Part shown: positions 1 through 8,375 of the stretch, piece by piece
Numbering within the stretch: the first letter of the stretch is position 1
Layout: the number at the start of each line of letters is the position of its first letter
IMG/VR virus record: IMGVR_UViG_3300037010_000424
Coordinates: 1-64,000 of that record
DNA from: a virus
DNA: 64,000 nucleotides
Strand: one strand, 5' to 3'
Program-made: the position numbers and the translations under genes
Notes under the pieces: generated by a model
Told to the model about the DNA's origin: nothing
Databases searched by the model: none
Seen by the model: the letters and a program-made list of their open reading frames with translations, nothing else

Positions 1-501
1 TTTAATAAAGCATTAAAAACATTTGGTTTATATAGACATCTAAGTTTTATGAAGTTTATACCAAAGGTTTATTTACGTGCATCCAGAGAACAACGTTTAG
101 CTATACTACAAGGGCTATTAGATACTGGTGGAACTATAACTTCACATGGTACAGTGTCATATAGCACAACTAGTGAACAGTTAGCAAAAGATGTACAGTA
201 TTTAGTTAGATCCTTAGGTGGCATAGCGTCCATAAAAAGTCGTTATACAAACTACACATATTTAAACGTTAAAAAACAAGGGAGAAAAAGTTACAATGTA
301 AATATCAGACATAAAGAACAAAGTATGTTATTTAGGTTACCAAGAAAAAAAATACTAACGAATGATAATAATCAATATGCTAAAACATTAAAGTTAAGGG
401 TAAGGTGTGTAAAGTTTGTTGGTAGAGAAGAAACTCAGTGCATTTCAATAAGTCATCCAGACCACCTATATGTAACTGATGATTTTATAGTTACACATAA
501 C
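1..501 (+). mobile_element. Intein, C-terminal half with LAGLIDADG-type endonuclease remnant
   Basis: The translation shows the intein block order seen in DOD inteins: 'KFIPKVYL' (block D), then 'LQGLLDTGG' (block E, second LAGLIDADG motif), then a splicing block ending 'VTDDFIVTHN' followed by Thr as the +1 residue. Terminal His-Asn and a Thr/Ser/Cys +1 residue are the hallmarks of C-terminal protein splicing, so splicing looks intact. The Asp expected at position 8 of LAGLIDADG is Gly here (LLDTGG instead of LLDTDG), which suggests a damaged homing endonuclease. Placement before Thr suggests insertion inside the helicase P-loop, between GK and T. The N-terminal half lies outside the window. 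Confidence 0.9.
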
Positions 502-1608
502 ACAGCAAGTTCACTATATTCCGCATACGTTCTTAAAGTTAGAGTGTCGCTTAGTATGTCCAAAGGATATATGCAGTCGTGGATTGACGACTTAGCTAAA
601 TTCTTTCATAATGATACTAGTCAATATCTGGTAATTGACAGTGGTGCAAAGTTTCGTAAAATTATAGATGATGCAAAAAATGATAAGTTGGATAATATAA
701 ACGTTATCATTTTTTCGTTAGATATTCTACGAGCTTATTTTAAAGAGTTCGAACTGACAGGTGAAAGTAGTTACGGGTGTTTACCTGAAAACTTATACCA
801 GTTGTTAGGTGTAGGCATGCGCATTTCAGATGAAGCACATGAGGATATACACTTTCAGTTTAGACACGACATCCACACCCACGTAAATAAGTCAGTGTAT
901 CTATCAGCTACAATTGAATCACTAGATGCATTTACAAACACTCTATATGCCATACTCTACCCTAAACCCACACGGCTACTAGGGTTAATTTGGGAAAAGT
1001 ATATTGTCGGTGTCTCATTAGGGTATTCTTTACGCGAGCCAAGAAGAGCACAATACACTGGTACTAAAGGGTATTCACATACTAAGTTTGAAAAATGGAT
1101 AATGAATAATCGTACAGTGAGAGAAAATTATTTTAGAATGATTCTTTTCTTTATGGAAAGAGGATTTGTTAGACATTATCAAACTGGGCATAAGTTGCTT
1201 GTTTATATGGCGACTATAAAAATGTGTGATAAATTTACTGAATATGTTAGGAAGAATATTACAAATAAAACTTTGCGTATATCATCCTTTACAGGAACTG
1301 ATGAAGCATTAGTTTTAACAGAAAACGATATATTGGTTTCAACCCCAATTAAGAGTGGAACTGGTAGAAACATTTTAGGTTTAGTGGCTGTTATTTCAAC
1401 TGTGGCTATTCAGTCTATACAAACCGTTACACAAATGTCTGGTAGAATTAGACAAATTGATAAGTTGTTTCCTGGTGTTGAACCAACTTTCTATGACCTA
1501 ATCTGCACGTCTATACCGAAACACATGGCGTACTATAAAACAAAACAAGAATTATTTAGGGGACAGTTCTTAAGTATGTCAACACATAACACTAATTTTG
1601 AAATTTAA
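1..1608 (+). CDS. SF2 DNA/RNA helicase containing an intein (5' end outside window)
   Basis: The reading frame is open from base 1 and ends at 1608, so the gene starts upstream. Bases 1-501 encode the C-terminal part of an intein and the host protein resumes at Thr (502-504). The extein carries SF2 helicase motifs in order: the T of a P-loop GKT at the splice junction, DEAH in 'RISDEAHED' (about 819-846), 'LSAT' (about 901-912) and 'QMSGRIRQ' (about 1435-1458). This is the layout of UvsW-like or other DEAH-box helicases, which unwind branched DNA or RNA. It is followed by a hairpin terminator. The helicase call is firm; the subfamily is not. Confidence 0.85.
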   Translation, partial: FNKALKTFGLYRHLSFMKFIPKVYLRASREQRLAILQGLLDTGGTITSHGTVSYSTTSEQLAKDVQYLVRSLGGIASIKSRYTNYTYLNVKKQGRKSYNVNIRHKEQSMLFRLPRKKILTNDNNQYAKTLKLRVRCVKFVGREETQCISISHPDHLYVTDDFIVTHNTASSLYSAYVLKVRVSLSMSKGYMQSWIDDLAKFFHNDTSQYLVIDSGAKFRKIIDDAKNDKLDNINVIIFSLDILRAYFKEFELTGESSYGCLPENLYQLLGVGMRISDEAHEDIHFQFRHDIHTHVNKSVYLSATIESLDAFTNTLYAILYPKPTRLLGLIWEKYIVGVSLGYSLREPRRAQYTGTKGYSHTKFEKWIMNNRTVRENYFRMILFFMERGFVRHYQTGHKLLVYMATIKMCDKFTEYVRKNITNKTLRISSFTGTDEALVLTENDILVSTPIKSGTGRNILGLVAVISTVAIQSIQTVTQMSGRIRQIDKLFPGVEPTFYDLICTSIPKHMAYYKTKQELFRGQFLSMSTHNTNFEI

Positions 1609-1618
1609 AGGTATAAGT

Positions 1619-1646
1619 GAGAGTATTTCCAGTTGGAAATACTCTC
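1619..1646 (+). terminator. Hairpin terminator after the helicase gene
   Basis: GAGAGTATTTCC, loop AGTT, then GGAAATACTCTC: a perfect 12 bp stem starting 10 bases after the helicase stop. A promoter-like motif begins four bases beyond it. Confidence 0.75.
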
Positions 1647-1649
1647 ATG

Positions 1650-1661
1650 TATATATTATCT
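1650..1661 (+). promoter_or_regulatory. Putative early promoter motif (TATATATTATCT)
   Basis: This is one of nine copies of the recurrent motif. It lies between the terminator at 1619-1646 and the ribosome binding site (GGAGG at 1666-1670) of the first gene of the paralogue array. The gap to the start codon is only 16 bases, so transcription must begin inside or immediately after the motif. Confidence 0.6.
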
Positions 1662-1677
1662 TTTTGGAGGAACTAAC

Positions 1678-2082
1678 ATGAATGGCGAAATCATTGAAAT
1701 AATATTGCCGTGTGTGATTCATACGACTAATAAACAGCAGACGAAAAGGGTACTTGAGGAATTATTACCTAGTGTGTTACTAAAATTATACACTGGAAAT
1801 ACATCTGACATCTCAGACTACATACTCACAAAAACAGTACGAGTTGTTAATAGTAATACGTATGAAATTGACAGTGACCATGATGCAGAACTCACAGGTG
1901 TTGTAAATTTTCTCGAAAGTGAACTTTTACCCTACGGGTTAGATAAAAATGTACATGATGTTTTAAGGACACACAAACCTATTAGAGCCGAGTTTTTAAA
2001 CAGTACAGGGGTGGTAGTGAAATGCCAGAGACGACGAGACGAAAACACAAGAGTGTTTCCTTTACTAATGACAACAGTGTAG
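1678..2082 (+). CDS. Small early protein, paralogue array member 1
   Basis: 134 residues, function unknown. The start at 1678 was chosen because GGAGG lies 7 bases upstream; an upstream in-frame start at 1633 would begin inside the terminator. The N-terminus 'GEIIEIILP' looks like a beta strand, followed by helical segments, and the family-type C-terminal strand is 'STGVVVKC'. The last 61 bases overlap the next gene, so the Arg-rich tail may be a by-product of that overlap. It heads a seven-gene run directly behind a promoter-like motif. Confidence 0.7.
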   Translation: MNGEIIEIILPCVIHTTNKQQTKRVLEELLPSVLLKLYTGNTSDISDYILTKTVRVVNSNTYEIDSDHDAELTGVVNFLESELLPYGLDKNVHDVLRTHKPIRAEFLNSTGVVVKCQRRRDENTRVFPLLMTTV

Positions 2083-2471
2083 ATGGTCCAAGGTTAGAGC
2101 AAGTAACTATTGTAACGGAACTATCCGCCGACTGTATAGAGGGAGAGCATAGGGATTTAATATTATCTATATTTACGGCTATTTTAGATCGTCTAAGGTA
2201 TAAACAACACATGAGTTTAGATGAACTAAACTATATGGCACAAACCGCTACATTCGATTTTGGGTATGACTACGTTATATATTTAGATGACCTAAAGACT
2301 TTTGAGTTTATTGAGGCGCATAGTTTACTGCTATATTACACAGCGGTTGTAGTAGTGGATTGTATTCATGTAGACCAAATGTTAATGGGGTATCGATTGT
2401 TTGGAAACAACGTTGAGTTTGTATTCGATCTCCCTCAAAACGGAAACGCTTATGTACATAACAGAGACTAA
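2022..2471 (+). CDS. Small early protein, paralogue array member 2
   Basis: 149 residues, function unknown. It starts inside the preceding gene, after a GGGGTGG stretch. A basic, low-complexity N-terminus of about 25 residues precedes the array fold: strand 'EQVTIVTEL', helices, then 'FGNNVEFVFDL' near the C-terminus. That strand matches the GGV-x-I-x-F ending of its neighbours. It overlaps the next gene by 20 bases, consistent with translational coupling. Confidence 0.65.
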   Translation: MPETTRRKHKSVSFTNDNSVDGPRLEQVTIVTELSADCIEGEHRDLILSIFTAILDRLRYKQHMSLDELNYMAQTATFDFGYDYVIYLDDLKTFEFIEAHSLLLYYTAVVVVDCIHVDQMLMGYRLFGNNVEFVFDLPQNGNAYVHNRD

Positions 2472-2826
2472 AATCCAATACCCAGAGATGTTTGAAATTA
2501 TTTTACCAATACCGATGAGTAGTTTTTCCACTAATCGGTTAATTGTGGATATAGCGATTTTTAAAGCATTTGTAAACGGTCTGAGCTTAGATGTGTTACA
2601 ATTTGATTTAATCTCTTACTGTTTATATAAATGTAATAGAGCGGTGAATAGCGTAGAGTACAGCCACAACTGCGCCATCGCAAGGTTTCAATATGAAGTT
2701 TATGAGTTGTATTTAACCGGAGATAATTGTGAAACCAATCTTCAAAACAAAACTCTGTGGTCAATTGAGGAGTGTTCAGGTGGGATACAGTTAAATTTAA
2801 TAAACGAGGTTTCCTATGACCATTGA
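2452..2826 (+). CDS. Small early protein, paralogue array member 3
   Basis: 124 residues from the ATG at 2452; an upstream TTG at 2401 is in frame but lies deep in the preceding gene. A start at 2488 is also possible and would place the strand 'MFEIILPIP' at the very N-terminus. The C-terminal region reads 'SIEECSGGIQLNLI', the same strand-turn-strand ending as the other array members. Function unknown. Confidence 0.65.
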   Translation: MYITETKIQYPEMFEIILPIPMSSFSTNRLIVDIAIFKAFVNGLSLDVLQFDLISYCLYKCNRAVNSVEYSHNCAIARFQYEVYELYLTGDNCETNLQNKTLWSIEECSGGIQLNLINEVSYDH

Positions 2827-3202
2827 TAGACGCTGGGACGATGTAGATGGAGTTATGGACTTCACATTACAGTACCCAATCGCTGTATACATTTTGCCAG
2901 TTGACTACACGCTATTTACAAATAGTGAACTCACTTCAACCGTATTCCTGTCGGTATATTACAACCATACACTGGATGTACTTCTTGAAGAACTTAAATT
3001 GGTATTTAACATAGATACAAATAAACATTCTGATAACAGGGTTTATAAAACAATTTGCTTCTTAGCGGAACGTTTATTTAATGTATTTAGAACTTGTTTA
3101 TGTAATGAGCTTGAGTTTATGAGGGAGTACGAAATGTCTAAAATAATAACACTTGAAAAATGTATGGGTGGGGTTACAATCGGCTTTACAATAGAGTGGT
3201 GA
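2816..3202 (+). CDS. Small early protein, paralogue array member 4
   Basis: 128 residues, overlapping the previous gene by 11 bases, with GAGG upstream. After about 20 residues comes the strand 'YPIAVYILPV', then helices. It ends 'ITLEKCMGGVTIGFTIEW', the clearest example of the array C-terminal signature L-E-x-C-x-G-G-V-x-I-x-F. No enzymatic motif was seen. Function unknown. Confidence 0.7.
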   Translation: MTIDRRWDDVDGVMDFTLQYPIAVYILPVDYTLFTNSELTSTVFLSVYYNHTLDVLLEELKLVFNIDTNKHSDNRVYKTICFLAERLFNVFRTCLCNELEFMREYEMSKIITLEKCMGGVTIGFTIEW

Positions 3203-3205
3203 TTT

Positions 3206-3715
3206 ATGAGTACATTACTGCACCAGATTTTAAAGCAAAAAGAAGAACTTGGGTTGGTTCATGATGAGTTTTTTTGCGACAATGAATCTAATTCTAGGTC
3301 AGTGGTTCGTAGCGAAATGAAACGAATTAAGAAAACTTTAGATGTGTTACTCAATATGTCTAGCGGTGTAGTGTTAACCATTCCAACAACAGTATGGTTT
3401 TTTACAAACGATAAGGTTAATCGAGAGATATTTTACGTCTTGTTTTACAATGACGATTTAGATACCCTTGACACTATAGTAAATGAAAAATTCTTTTCCG
3501 AATATAGCGTGGATGACCTTATGTCCTCTGGGTTAGTACAATCCTTATACCTATGTGCTAACGAAACGTATGATGTATTTGAGTTTTATTTAGGGCCACA
3601 CATTGGGTATTTACGTGAGAACAATTATGATACGGTGGTGCACACTGGCAAAGTGTATGGTGGGGTAAGAATATGGTTTACCACAATTGAAGAATATGAG
3701 AGGTGTTGTAAATGA
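3206..3715 (+). CDS. Small early protein, paralogue array member 5
   Basis: 169 residues, the longest member. About 50 polar, helical residues precede the array domain, which begins near 'SGVVLTIPTTVWFF' and ends 'VYGGVRIWFTTIEE'. The gene starts three bases after the previous stop and overlaps the next start codon by ATGA. Function unknown. Confidence 0.7.
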   Translation: MSTLLHQILKQKEELGLVHDEFFCDNESNSRSVVRSEMKRIKKTLDVLLNMSSGVVLTIPTTVWFFTNDKVNREIFYVLFYNDDLDTLDTIVNEKFFSEYSVDDLMSSGLVQSLYLCANETYDVFEFYLGPHIGYLRENNYDTVVHTGKVYGGVRIWFTTIEEYERCCK

Positions 3716-4128
3716 ATGATGTCGAAGTGGTTATACCATTAACAAGATATAACGTGTGTAAAGATTCAGTGGGGTTGTTAGAGTGGCTTGTCGCAGAGTA
3801 TATTCGTTCAGGTTTACATACTACTAAATTTGAAGAATTTAGCGATATGGATATGTTACATTTCCATTTGTATACATACGAAGAAATACACGATTTAGTT
3901 ATACAGCTTAGAGAAGAGGATGCTGCCGATGAAGCGGCTGCCGATGCTGTACAGGTGGCTGAAGCTATGGAAGTCCTTATGCTAATAGTGGGCGATTTGG
4001 ATGCGTTTTTAGCAACTAAGGTAGCCGCTACCTTAGCTGAACGAGTACAAGATGGGGCACTGGTGTTGGAGAATGTTTATTCAGTTTCTAATAACAGTGT
4101 GGTTTTACAGTTCGAAAGTTTGGTGTAG
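3712..4128 (+). CDS. Small early protein, paralogue array member 6
   Basis: 138 residues, joined to the previous gene by an ATGA overlap. It begins directly with the array strand 'NDVEVVIPL'. An acidic, Ala/Asp/Glu-rich segment in the middle (around residues 66-83) is not found in its neighbours. It ends 'LENVYSVSNNSVVLQFESLV'. Function unknown. Confidence 0.7.
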   Translation: MNDVEVVIPLTRYNVCKDSVGLLEWLVAEYIRSGLHTTKFEEFSDMDMLHFHLYTYEEIHDLVIQLREEDAADEAAADAVQVAEAMEVLMLIVGDLDAFLATKVAATLAERVQDGALVLENVYSVSNNSVVLQFESLV

Positions 4129-4132
4129 TGCC

Positions 4133-4573
4133 ATGAATAACACCGATGTAGAAGTGATAATCGATTTACCAAACGTACACGATTTGTTATTAGACTCTGA
4201 TACATTCGAAATGGTTTTAATAGAATACATTAGTTCCTTACAGGTGTGTGGTGAAATTTTCGAGCAGACTATAGACGACGTAAACCAAAATGCTATACGG
4301 ATTAACCGATTAAGTGATCTAACCGAATACCTAGTGTACAACCAAGATTACGAAGACACTGACAGTGAGGGAAATAGTGAGGAAATGGAACAGTTAGAAA
4401 CAGAGGTTCATAACTGTAACGATAACTTGCTACCTATATCCGGGATTATAGATGAGTTTTTTACTTCTGCGTCAGGTAGAAAACTTTTACTGGACATTGA
4501 AGAAAACGACTGGATGTTAGAAAATATTATACCGTACTCAGAAAACTCAGTTATGTTTATATTTATAACATAA
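4133..4573 (+). CDS. Small early protein, paralogue array member 7
   Basis: 146 residues from the ATG at 4133. The longer frame starting at 4052 would run through the preceding gene. The N-terminus 'NNTDVEVIIDLP' and the end 'MLENIIPYSENSVMFIFIT' align well with member 6, so these two look like the most recent duplicates. An acidic linker lies near residues 70-85. It is the last gene of the unit, before a palindromic terminator. Function unknown. Confidence 0.7.
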   Translation: MNNTDVEVIIDLPNVHDLLLDSDTFEMVLIEYISSLQVCGEIFEQTIDDVNQNAIRINRLSDLTEYLVYNQDYEDTDSEGNSEEMEQLETEVHNCNDNLLPISGIIDEFFTSASGRKLLLDIEENDWMLENIIPYSENSVMFIFIT

Positions 4574-4576
4574 AGC

Positions 4577-4610
4577 ACTGCCACCTGCCTATTAATAGGC
4601 AGGTGGCAGT
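4577..4610. terminator. Bidirectional terminator, perfect 34-base palindrome
   Basis: ACTGCCACCTGCCTATT followed by its exact reverse complement. It separates the converging plus-strand array from the minus-strand tail-type gene and could end transcription in both directions. Confidence 0.75.
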
Positions 4611-4617
4611 TACTACT

Positions 4618-5064
4618 TCAAAGTCCTAATTCTTTTGTTACATCGACTATGATATTATTTTTAGCCTTAGCTTTTTCGATAGCCACTTCTCGTGCCACTT
4701 CAATCAAATTATGTAGGTCATAAATATACATGTTTAATAACGACGATATAGATTCACCTGTTATTTCAGGAATTCCCCATTTCATTAATTTTTTTGACAC
4801 TAACCTAGAGATGGTATCTTTAAAGTAATTTGTGTTTTCAGAGAATGTAACCAGAGCAAAAGGTTTATTGTCGATTACCAATCCAAGTCTTTCACTAACC
4901 ATTTCTTTTATTAAAAGTTGGTTAGTGACAGTGTGAAAGTTATCGATACATAAAACGTCCCCAAGTAGATTGTCTGCTTGAAGACGCTTCGTGGCCCTAT
5001 CGCCACGAACATTTATAATACACCGAGTAGCTAACTCTGGTATCTCCAGTACATTAGGGTAGTA
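4618..5064 (-). CDS. -1 frame extension of the zinc-ribbon tail-type gene
   Basis: This frame (about 148 codons) has no convincing start of its own. The first ATG is at 4902, but the frame is open and protein-like upstream to the T7 run at 5064-5070. Read through a -1 slip from the upstream gene, the product continues 'NSFF' with 'YYPNVLEIPELATRC'. The C-terminus is helical and Lys/Glu-rich, and no known domain was recognised. It is either the second half of a frameshift fusion (about 715 residues in total) or the product of an indel in a homopolymer. Confidence 0.55.
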   Translation of the reverse strand, partial: YYPNVLEIPELATRCIINVRGDRATKRLQADNLLGDVLCIDNFHTVTNQLLIKEMVSERLGLVIDNKPFALVTFSENTNYFKDTISRLVSKKLMKWGIPEITGESISSLLNMYIYDLHNLIEVAREVAIEKAKAKNNIIVDVTKELGL

Positions 5065-6764
5065 AAAAAACTGTTCAGATTCACCGCTATTAGCTTATTA
5101 GCATCATCCTCATTTGTAGTTTGACCATGTTTGCATTCCGGGCATGGGAAGTTAGGCACACCTGCAAATGTCATAGTGTATTTTTCTTTCATGGTCTTAG
5201 CCAACTTAGTAACCGCTTGCAAAGATTCCGGATTTGCTGAGTACGCCTCATTCAGTTGAGTAAGTATAGCTTGTGGACTGTTAATGTATTTACGACCAGC
5301 AGTGGGGTTATTTACATCCTTAATTTCGATATACTTAATGTAAGGGGTGTACTTGCCCAACGAAATATCTGCCGCGTATTTTAACGCTCTATTTTTGCGG
5401 AAATTAGCATATGCACGCTCTGGCATATTTGCTTTTCTATTTTGGTCAATTGTAATCGCAATGTGTGTTTCAATACCAGCCACCCATTTGTTAGCTTCAG
5501 TTACATACTCTAACAAATTTGGAATTTTAAATTTAACAGTGTGTACAGTCTCAACACCATACGAGTTGTTTTCAAGGAATACCTGCTCACTATTAAACTC
5601 AACGGCAAATGTATCTTCACGACGTTTTTGATAAGCTTTAACCTCTTCTATCGTTACAGTTTTTTTGCTCCAATGCTCTATGTCTTCAGCCGTTAACATT
5701 TCCATACGGGTGTGTGTTAGTAAACTGAAATCCAAAAGTGAGTCTGGTAAGTACGTACCATCTGGCCCTTTGGCAGAAACTAGATTGTAATCACACTCTG
5801 GGTTAGAACAAGGGTGCCATACTGGGTACCCACGAGGGTATATTGCCGCTAGTAACCCTGCTTTAATCTGCACCAAATCCGTTATTAGAAGTAACTCTTT
5901 TAATCGGTTTCTGTCAAACAGCCGCTTGTTAATTTCATCAACGTTTGTACCAGTTACTTTGTCCACAAACATTTCGATTATAGATGTATTGATCGCAACG
6001 TCGTCACCAGTGTATGATGCCCCAGCAGTAGATTTACCAATGGTGTCATCGGACATAGCTAACATAGTGCAGAATGTACTAAGCTCAGTCGTAGTGAATG
6101 GACTTATAATAAGCCGTACCCCACTAGCAAAACAACATGTGCCTGCGCCAATTGACAAACCACTGGTCTGTAAAGCGTGATTTGTGGCAGCAACACCATC
6201 CATATTCTCGGGTGTATTTTTTGCACTTTGTGTCAGGTAGTTGACCCCTAACTTATTACCGGTATTAGTAGTTAAACGTTGTTTTGTATGCGGGTTATCT
6301 TTGAACCACGTGTGATAGTTAGTGCCTTCCGGAAACGAGTTTTCACTGAGTACAACGTATTCCTGCATCAATTGTGCAATTTTTTGATACTCTGGGTCTT
6401 CTCCATACTGCTTAGGGTTTAACGTTTTTATTTTTTCCATATCAGCTATAAATTGTTCAAATATATCGCTTATACTGGAAATTGTATTTTCCTCCATAGC
6501 TAACACGTGGGTAGTTTCAAATAAAACTTTATCACGTATGTTTTCAGTTGTATACGGATTAGTGATAGGTTCGTATGCCATTTTCGCAACTACCACTTCT
6601 TCTTCTGGTTCTTCTATTGCTTCTTCAGGTAATTCACCGTAGACTACTTCTTCTGGTGCATCGTGGTTCCACGCATCTTCCTCAAGTAAAGGTTGTTCAC
6701 CTTTTATTCTCACGGTTCGCCCACCTACCGTACTAGTTGGACCATTATATTCTTGTGTCATCTG
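5031..6764 (-). CDS. Zinc-ribbon tail or baseplate assembly protein (short form)
   Basis: 577 residues from the ATG at 6764, which has GGAG upstream; the frame also extends to 6797. The N-terminus is acidic. Two cysteine clusters are visible: 'HPCSNPEC' in the middle and 'CPEC' at residues 541-544, the latter followed by '...NLNSFF'. A Cys-x2-Cys ribbon followed by a terminal FF is a pattern I associate with T4 gp26/gp51-like baseplate hub assembly proteins; this is a weak resemblance. The zero-frame product ends ten residues after the T7 slippery run. It overlaps the upstream gene by 20 bases. Confidence 0.6.
   Translation of the reverse strand, partial: QMTQEYNGPTSTVGGRTVRIKGEQPLLEEDAWNHDAPEEVVYGELPEEAIEEPEEEVVVAKMAYEPITNPYTTENIRDKVLFETTHVLAMEENTISSISDIFEQFIADMEKIKTLNPKQYGEDPEYQKIAQLMQEYVVLSENSFPEGTNYHTWFKDNPHTKQRLTTNTGNKLGVNYLTQSAKNTPENMDGVAATNHALQTSGLSIGAGTCCFASGVRLIISPFTTTELSTFCTMLAMSDDTIGKSTAGASYTGDDVAINTSIIEMFVDKVTGTNVDEINKRLFDRNRLKELLLITDLVQIKAGLLAAIYPRGYPVWHPCSNPECDYNLVSAKGPDGTYLPDSLLDFSLLTHTRMEMLTAEDIEHWSKKTVTIEEVKAYQKRREDTFAVEFNSEQVFLENNSYGVETVHTVKFKIPNLLEYVTEANKWVAGIETHIAITIDQNRKANMPERAYANFRKNRALKYAADISLGKYTPYIKYIEIKDVNNPTAGRKYINSPQAILTQLNEAYSANPESLQAVTKLAKTMKEKYTMTFAGVPNFPCPECKHGQTTNEDDANKLIAVNLNSFFTTLMYWRYQS
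5064..5070 (-). other. Candidate -1 ribosomal frameshift site (T TTT TTT)
   Basis: On the minus strand the zero-frame codons are AGT TTT TTT ACT. The heptamer T_TTT_TTT fits the X_XXY_YYZ rule for simultaneous -1 slippage. A hairpin with an ACC(A)GAGT stem and an ACTC-GGT partner lies about 22 bases downstream and could stimulate slippage. The -1 frame is open for 148 codons and the zero frame stops after ten. Confidence 0.45.
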
Positions 6765-7395
6765 TATTCTCCATTGATTGGTTTTGTTTAATTTCAAGTT
6801 CTTTATAGTGTTTTTCGATTATAGCTTGTGCAACGTACATATTTGCTTGCATTGGAGCTAGTATCTTTAGGGTGTCATCAGATAAAGAATCTAACTCTGA
6901 CATAGCGGCATTGTAACGCAAGAAACTTTCAGCTGTAACCCTTCCATGGTCATTAATTACTTTGATGTTAATGAGCTTGTTACTAAAATACTGTATGTCA
7001 CTAAGGTAGGTTTTAAGGATAGATGGTGTTATTTCAGTGAGGGCTAATACCTCAGCTGGTAATGAGGCAAAATAGTGTGCACTTCTTGTAACATCCTGTA
7101 CAATAGAACTTTGTTTAGCGTAGTCACTCTTTAGTACATTCCAGTTGTCACTAGACTTAACCATTTTTTTAGCCTGCTTGTGACTAATTTCAGACGAACT
7201 ACGCTGTGTGATTTTAATAGTAACCTTTTCTAACCGCTCTCTTTTTAATGGGCTTAAGTTGTTAATCGCCATTACTGGATCCACTTCATCAAATTTATGA
7301 TTAATTGGCTTAGGTTGAGACGTGGTTACACTTGGTAATTTTGATACCTTGAATAATGTGGCTACATCTTCAATCGGCTTTTCTGTTTGTGGCAT
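6745..7395 (-). CDS. Uncharacterised protein upstream of the tail-type gene
   Basis: 216 residues from the ATG at 7395, placed 9 bases after GGAG; the ATG at 7401 would be only 3 bases away. The protein is hydrophilic and helical with a basic middle region ('SHKQAKKMVKSS'). No domain was recognised. It is co-transcribed with and overlaps the zinc-ribbon gene, so a role in tail or baseplate assembly is an inference from context only. Confidence 0.6.
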   Translation of the reverse strand: MPQTEKPIEDVATLFKVSKLPSVTTSQPKPINHKFDEVDPVMAINNLSPLKRERLEKVTIKITQRSSSEISHKQAKKMVKSSDNWNVLKSDYAKQSSIVQDVTRSAHYFASLPAEVLALTEITPSILKTYLSDIQYFSNKLINIKVINDHGRVTAESFLRYNAAMSELDSLSDDTLKILAPMQANMYVAQAIIEKHYKELEIKQNQSMENTDDTRI

Positions 7396-7529
7396 ACGCA
7401 TATTCTCCGTCGTGGATATTGTAGGTTTAGTGTTTCGTACATTGAATTTTAGTAAATCATTTTATTTTATTTATAAGTGTGCTTATATATACGATGTGAG
7501 TAATTCTTTTTTAATCTTAGGTGAAATTA

Positions 7530-8375
7530 ATGGACCCTGAAAACAATTTAATTCTTCCTCATTTTGAGGGAATGCACACGTTCTTATCAGAACAGGTACT
7601 CCAACATTTATATGAAGTTGAGCATATATTTAACGATGTGGATTACGACGGTCACATTGATGACATTACAATGTTAAGTAACACGTACCCACATGCAACT
7701 AGTTCTGAAAGAGCCAACATGACACTTTGTGTATACCGTGATAACATGGATTTAGTGTTAGCAAAACAAGGTGTGTTTTTAGCAAACCCATTTAGCGACA
7801 AACTCTCAGATATAATTGAGTTATTAAAAGGTTGTACACTTTTAGGAACGCGTCCATTAAACGAGTTATTGGCATTTGCTCATTTTGATAGCGATGTTGT
7901 AGTTGAGGAATACTTTGCTAGTATCATTTCTGAACTAACCAACTTGGAAGAACATGTAGCGTATGAGTTAATACAGCGTGTTTCAGAATCAACTATTGAA
8001 TACTTACACCAAAATATTCCACTACCTCATGTCGAAGTACACAGTGTAAATTTACATAGGGGTAGATTTTTAAAACATTTACCTGATGTCGAACACAGTT
8101 CTATTGTTGTAGAAATGATAAAATCGATTAATAATTTTGACTATAGCCCGTTTGTCTTTATTCAAGCGATACGTGACCAATTACTTGAATTAAATAAATA
8201 TGAAATGGCTGATGAAATATATTTACTGATGTTAGGTAGCCACACTGTTACCCCAGAGTTACAAAAGACAACTGTTGCAGTAATCGATACCGTAATGGAT
8301 TCGTTGAATGACAAAATGGAGTTAACTGGTATGGTAATTAATAAACTTAGAAAACTGGTTCAGGACGATGAATAA
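7530..8375 (+). CDS. Uncharacterised protein preceding the RNA polymerase subunit
   Basis: 281 residues from the ATG at 7530, preceded by a TAGGTG ribosome site; a GTG nine bases earlier is less likely. It is an acidic, mostly helical protein with no recognised motif. It overlaps the following polymerase subunit gene by 8 bases, so the two are probably translated together. Divergent transcription from the minus-strand gene at 7395 leaves an AT-rich 134-base promoter region, which contains CTTATATATACGAT, a possible degenerate form of the early motif. Confidence 0.65.
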   Translation: MDPENNLILPHFEGMHTFLSEQVLQHLYEVEHIFNDVDYDGHIDDITMLSNTYPHATSSERANMTLCVYRDNMDLVLAKQGVFLANPFSDKLSDIIELLKGCTLLGTRPLNELLAFAHFDSDVVVEEYFASIISELTNLEEHVAYELIQRVSESTIEYLHQNIPLPHVEVHSVNLHRGRFLKHLPDVEHSSIVVEMIKSINNFDYSPFVFIQAIRDQLLELNKYEMADEIYLLMLGSHTVTPELQKTTVAVIDTVMDSLNDKMELTGMVINKLRKLVQDDE

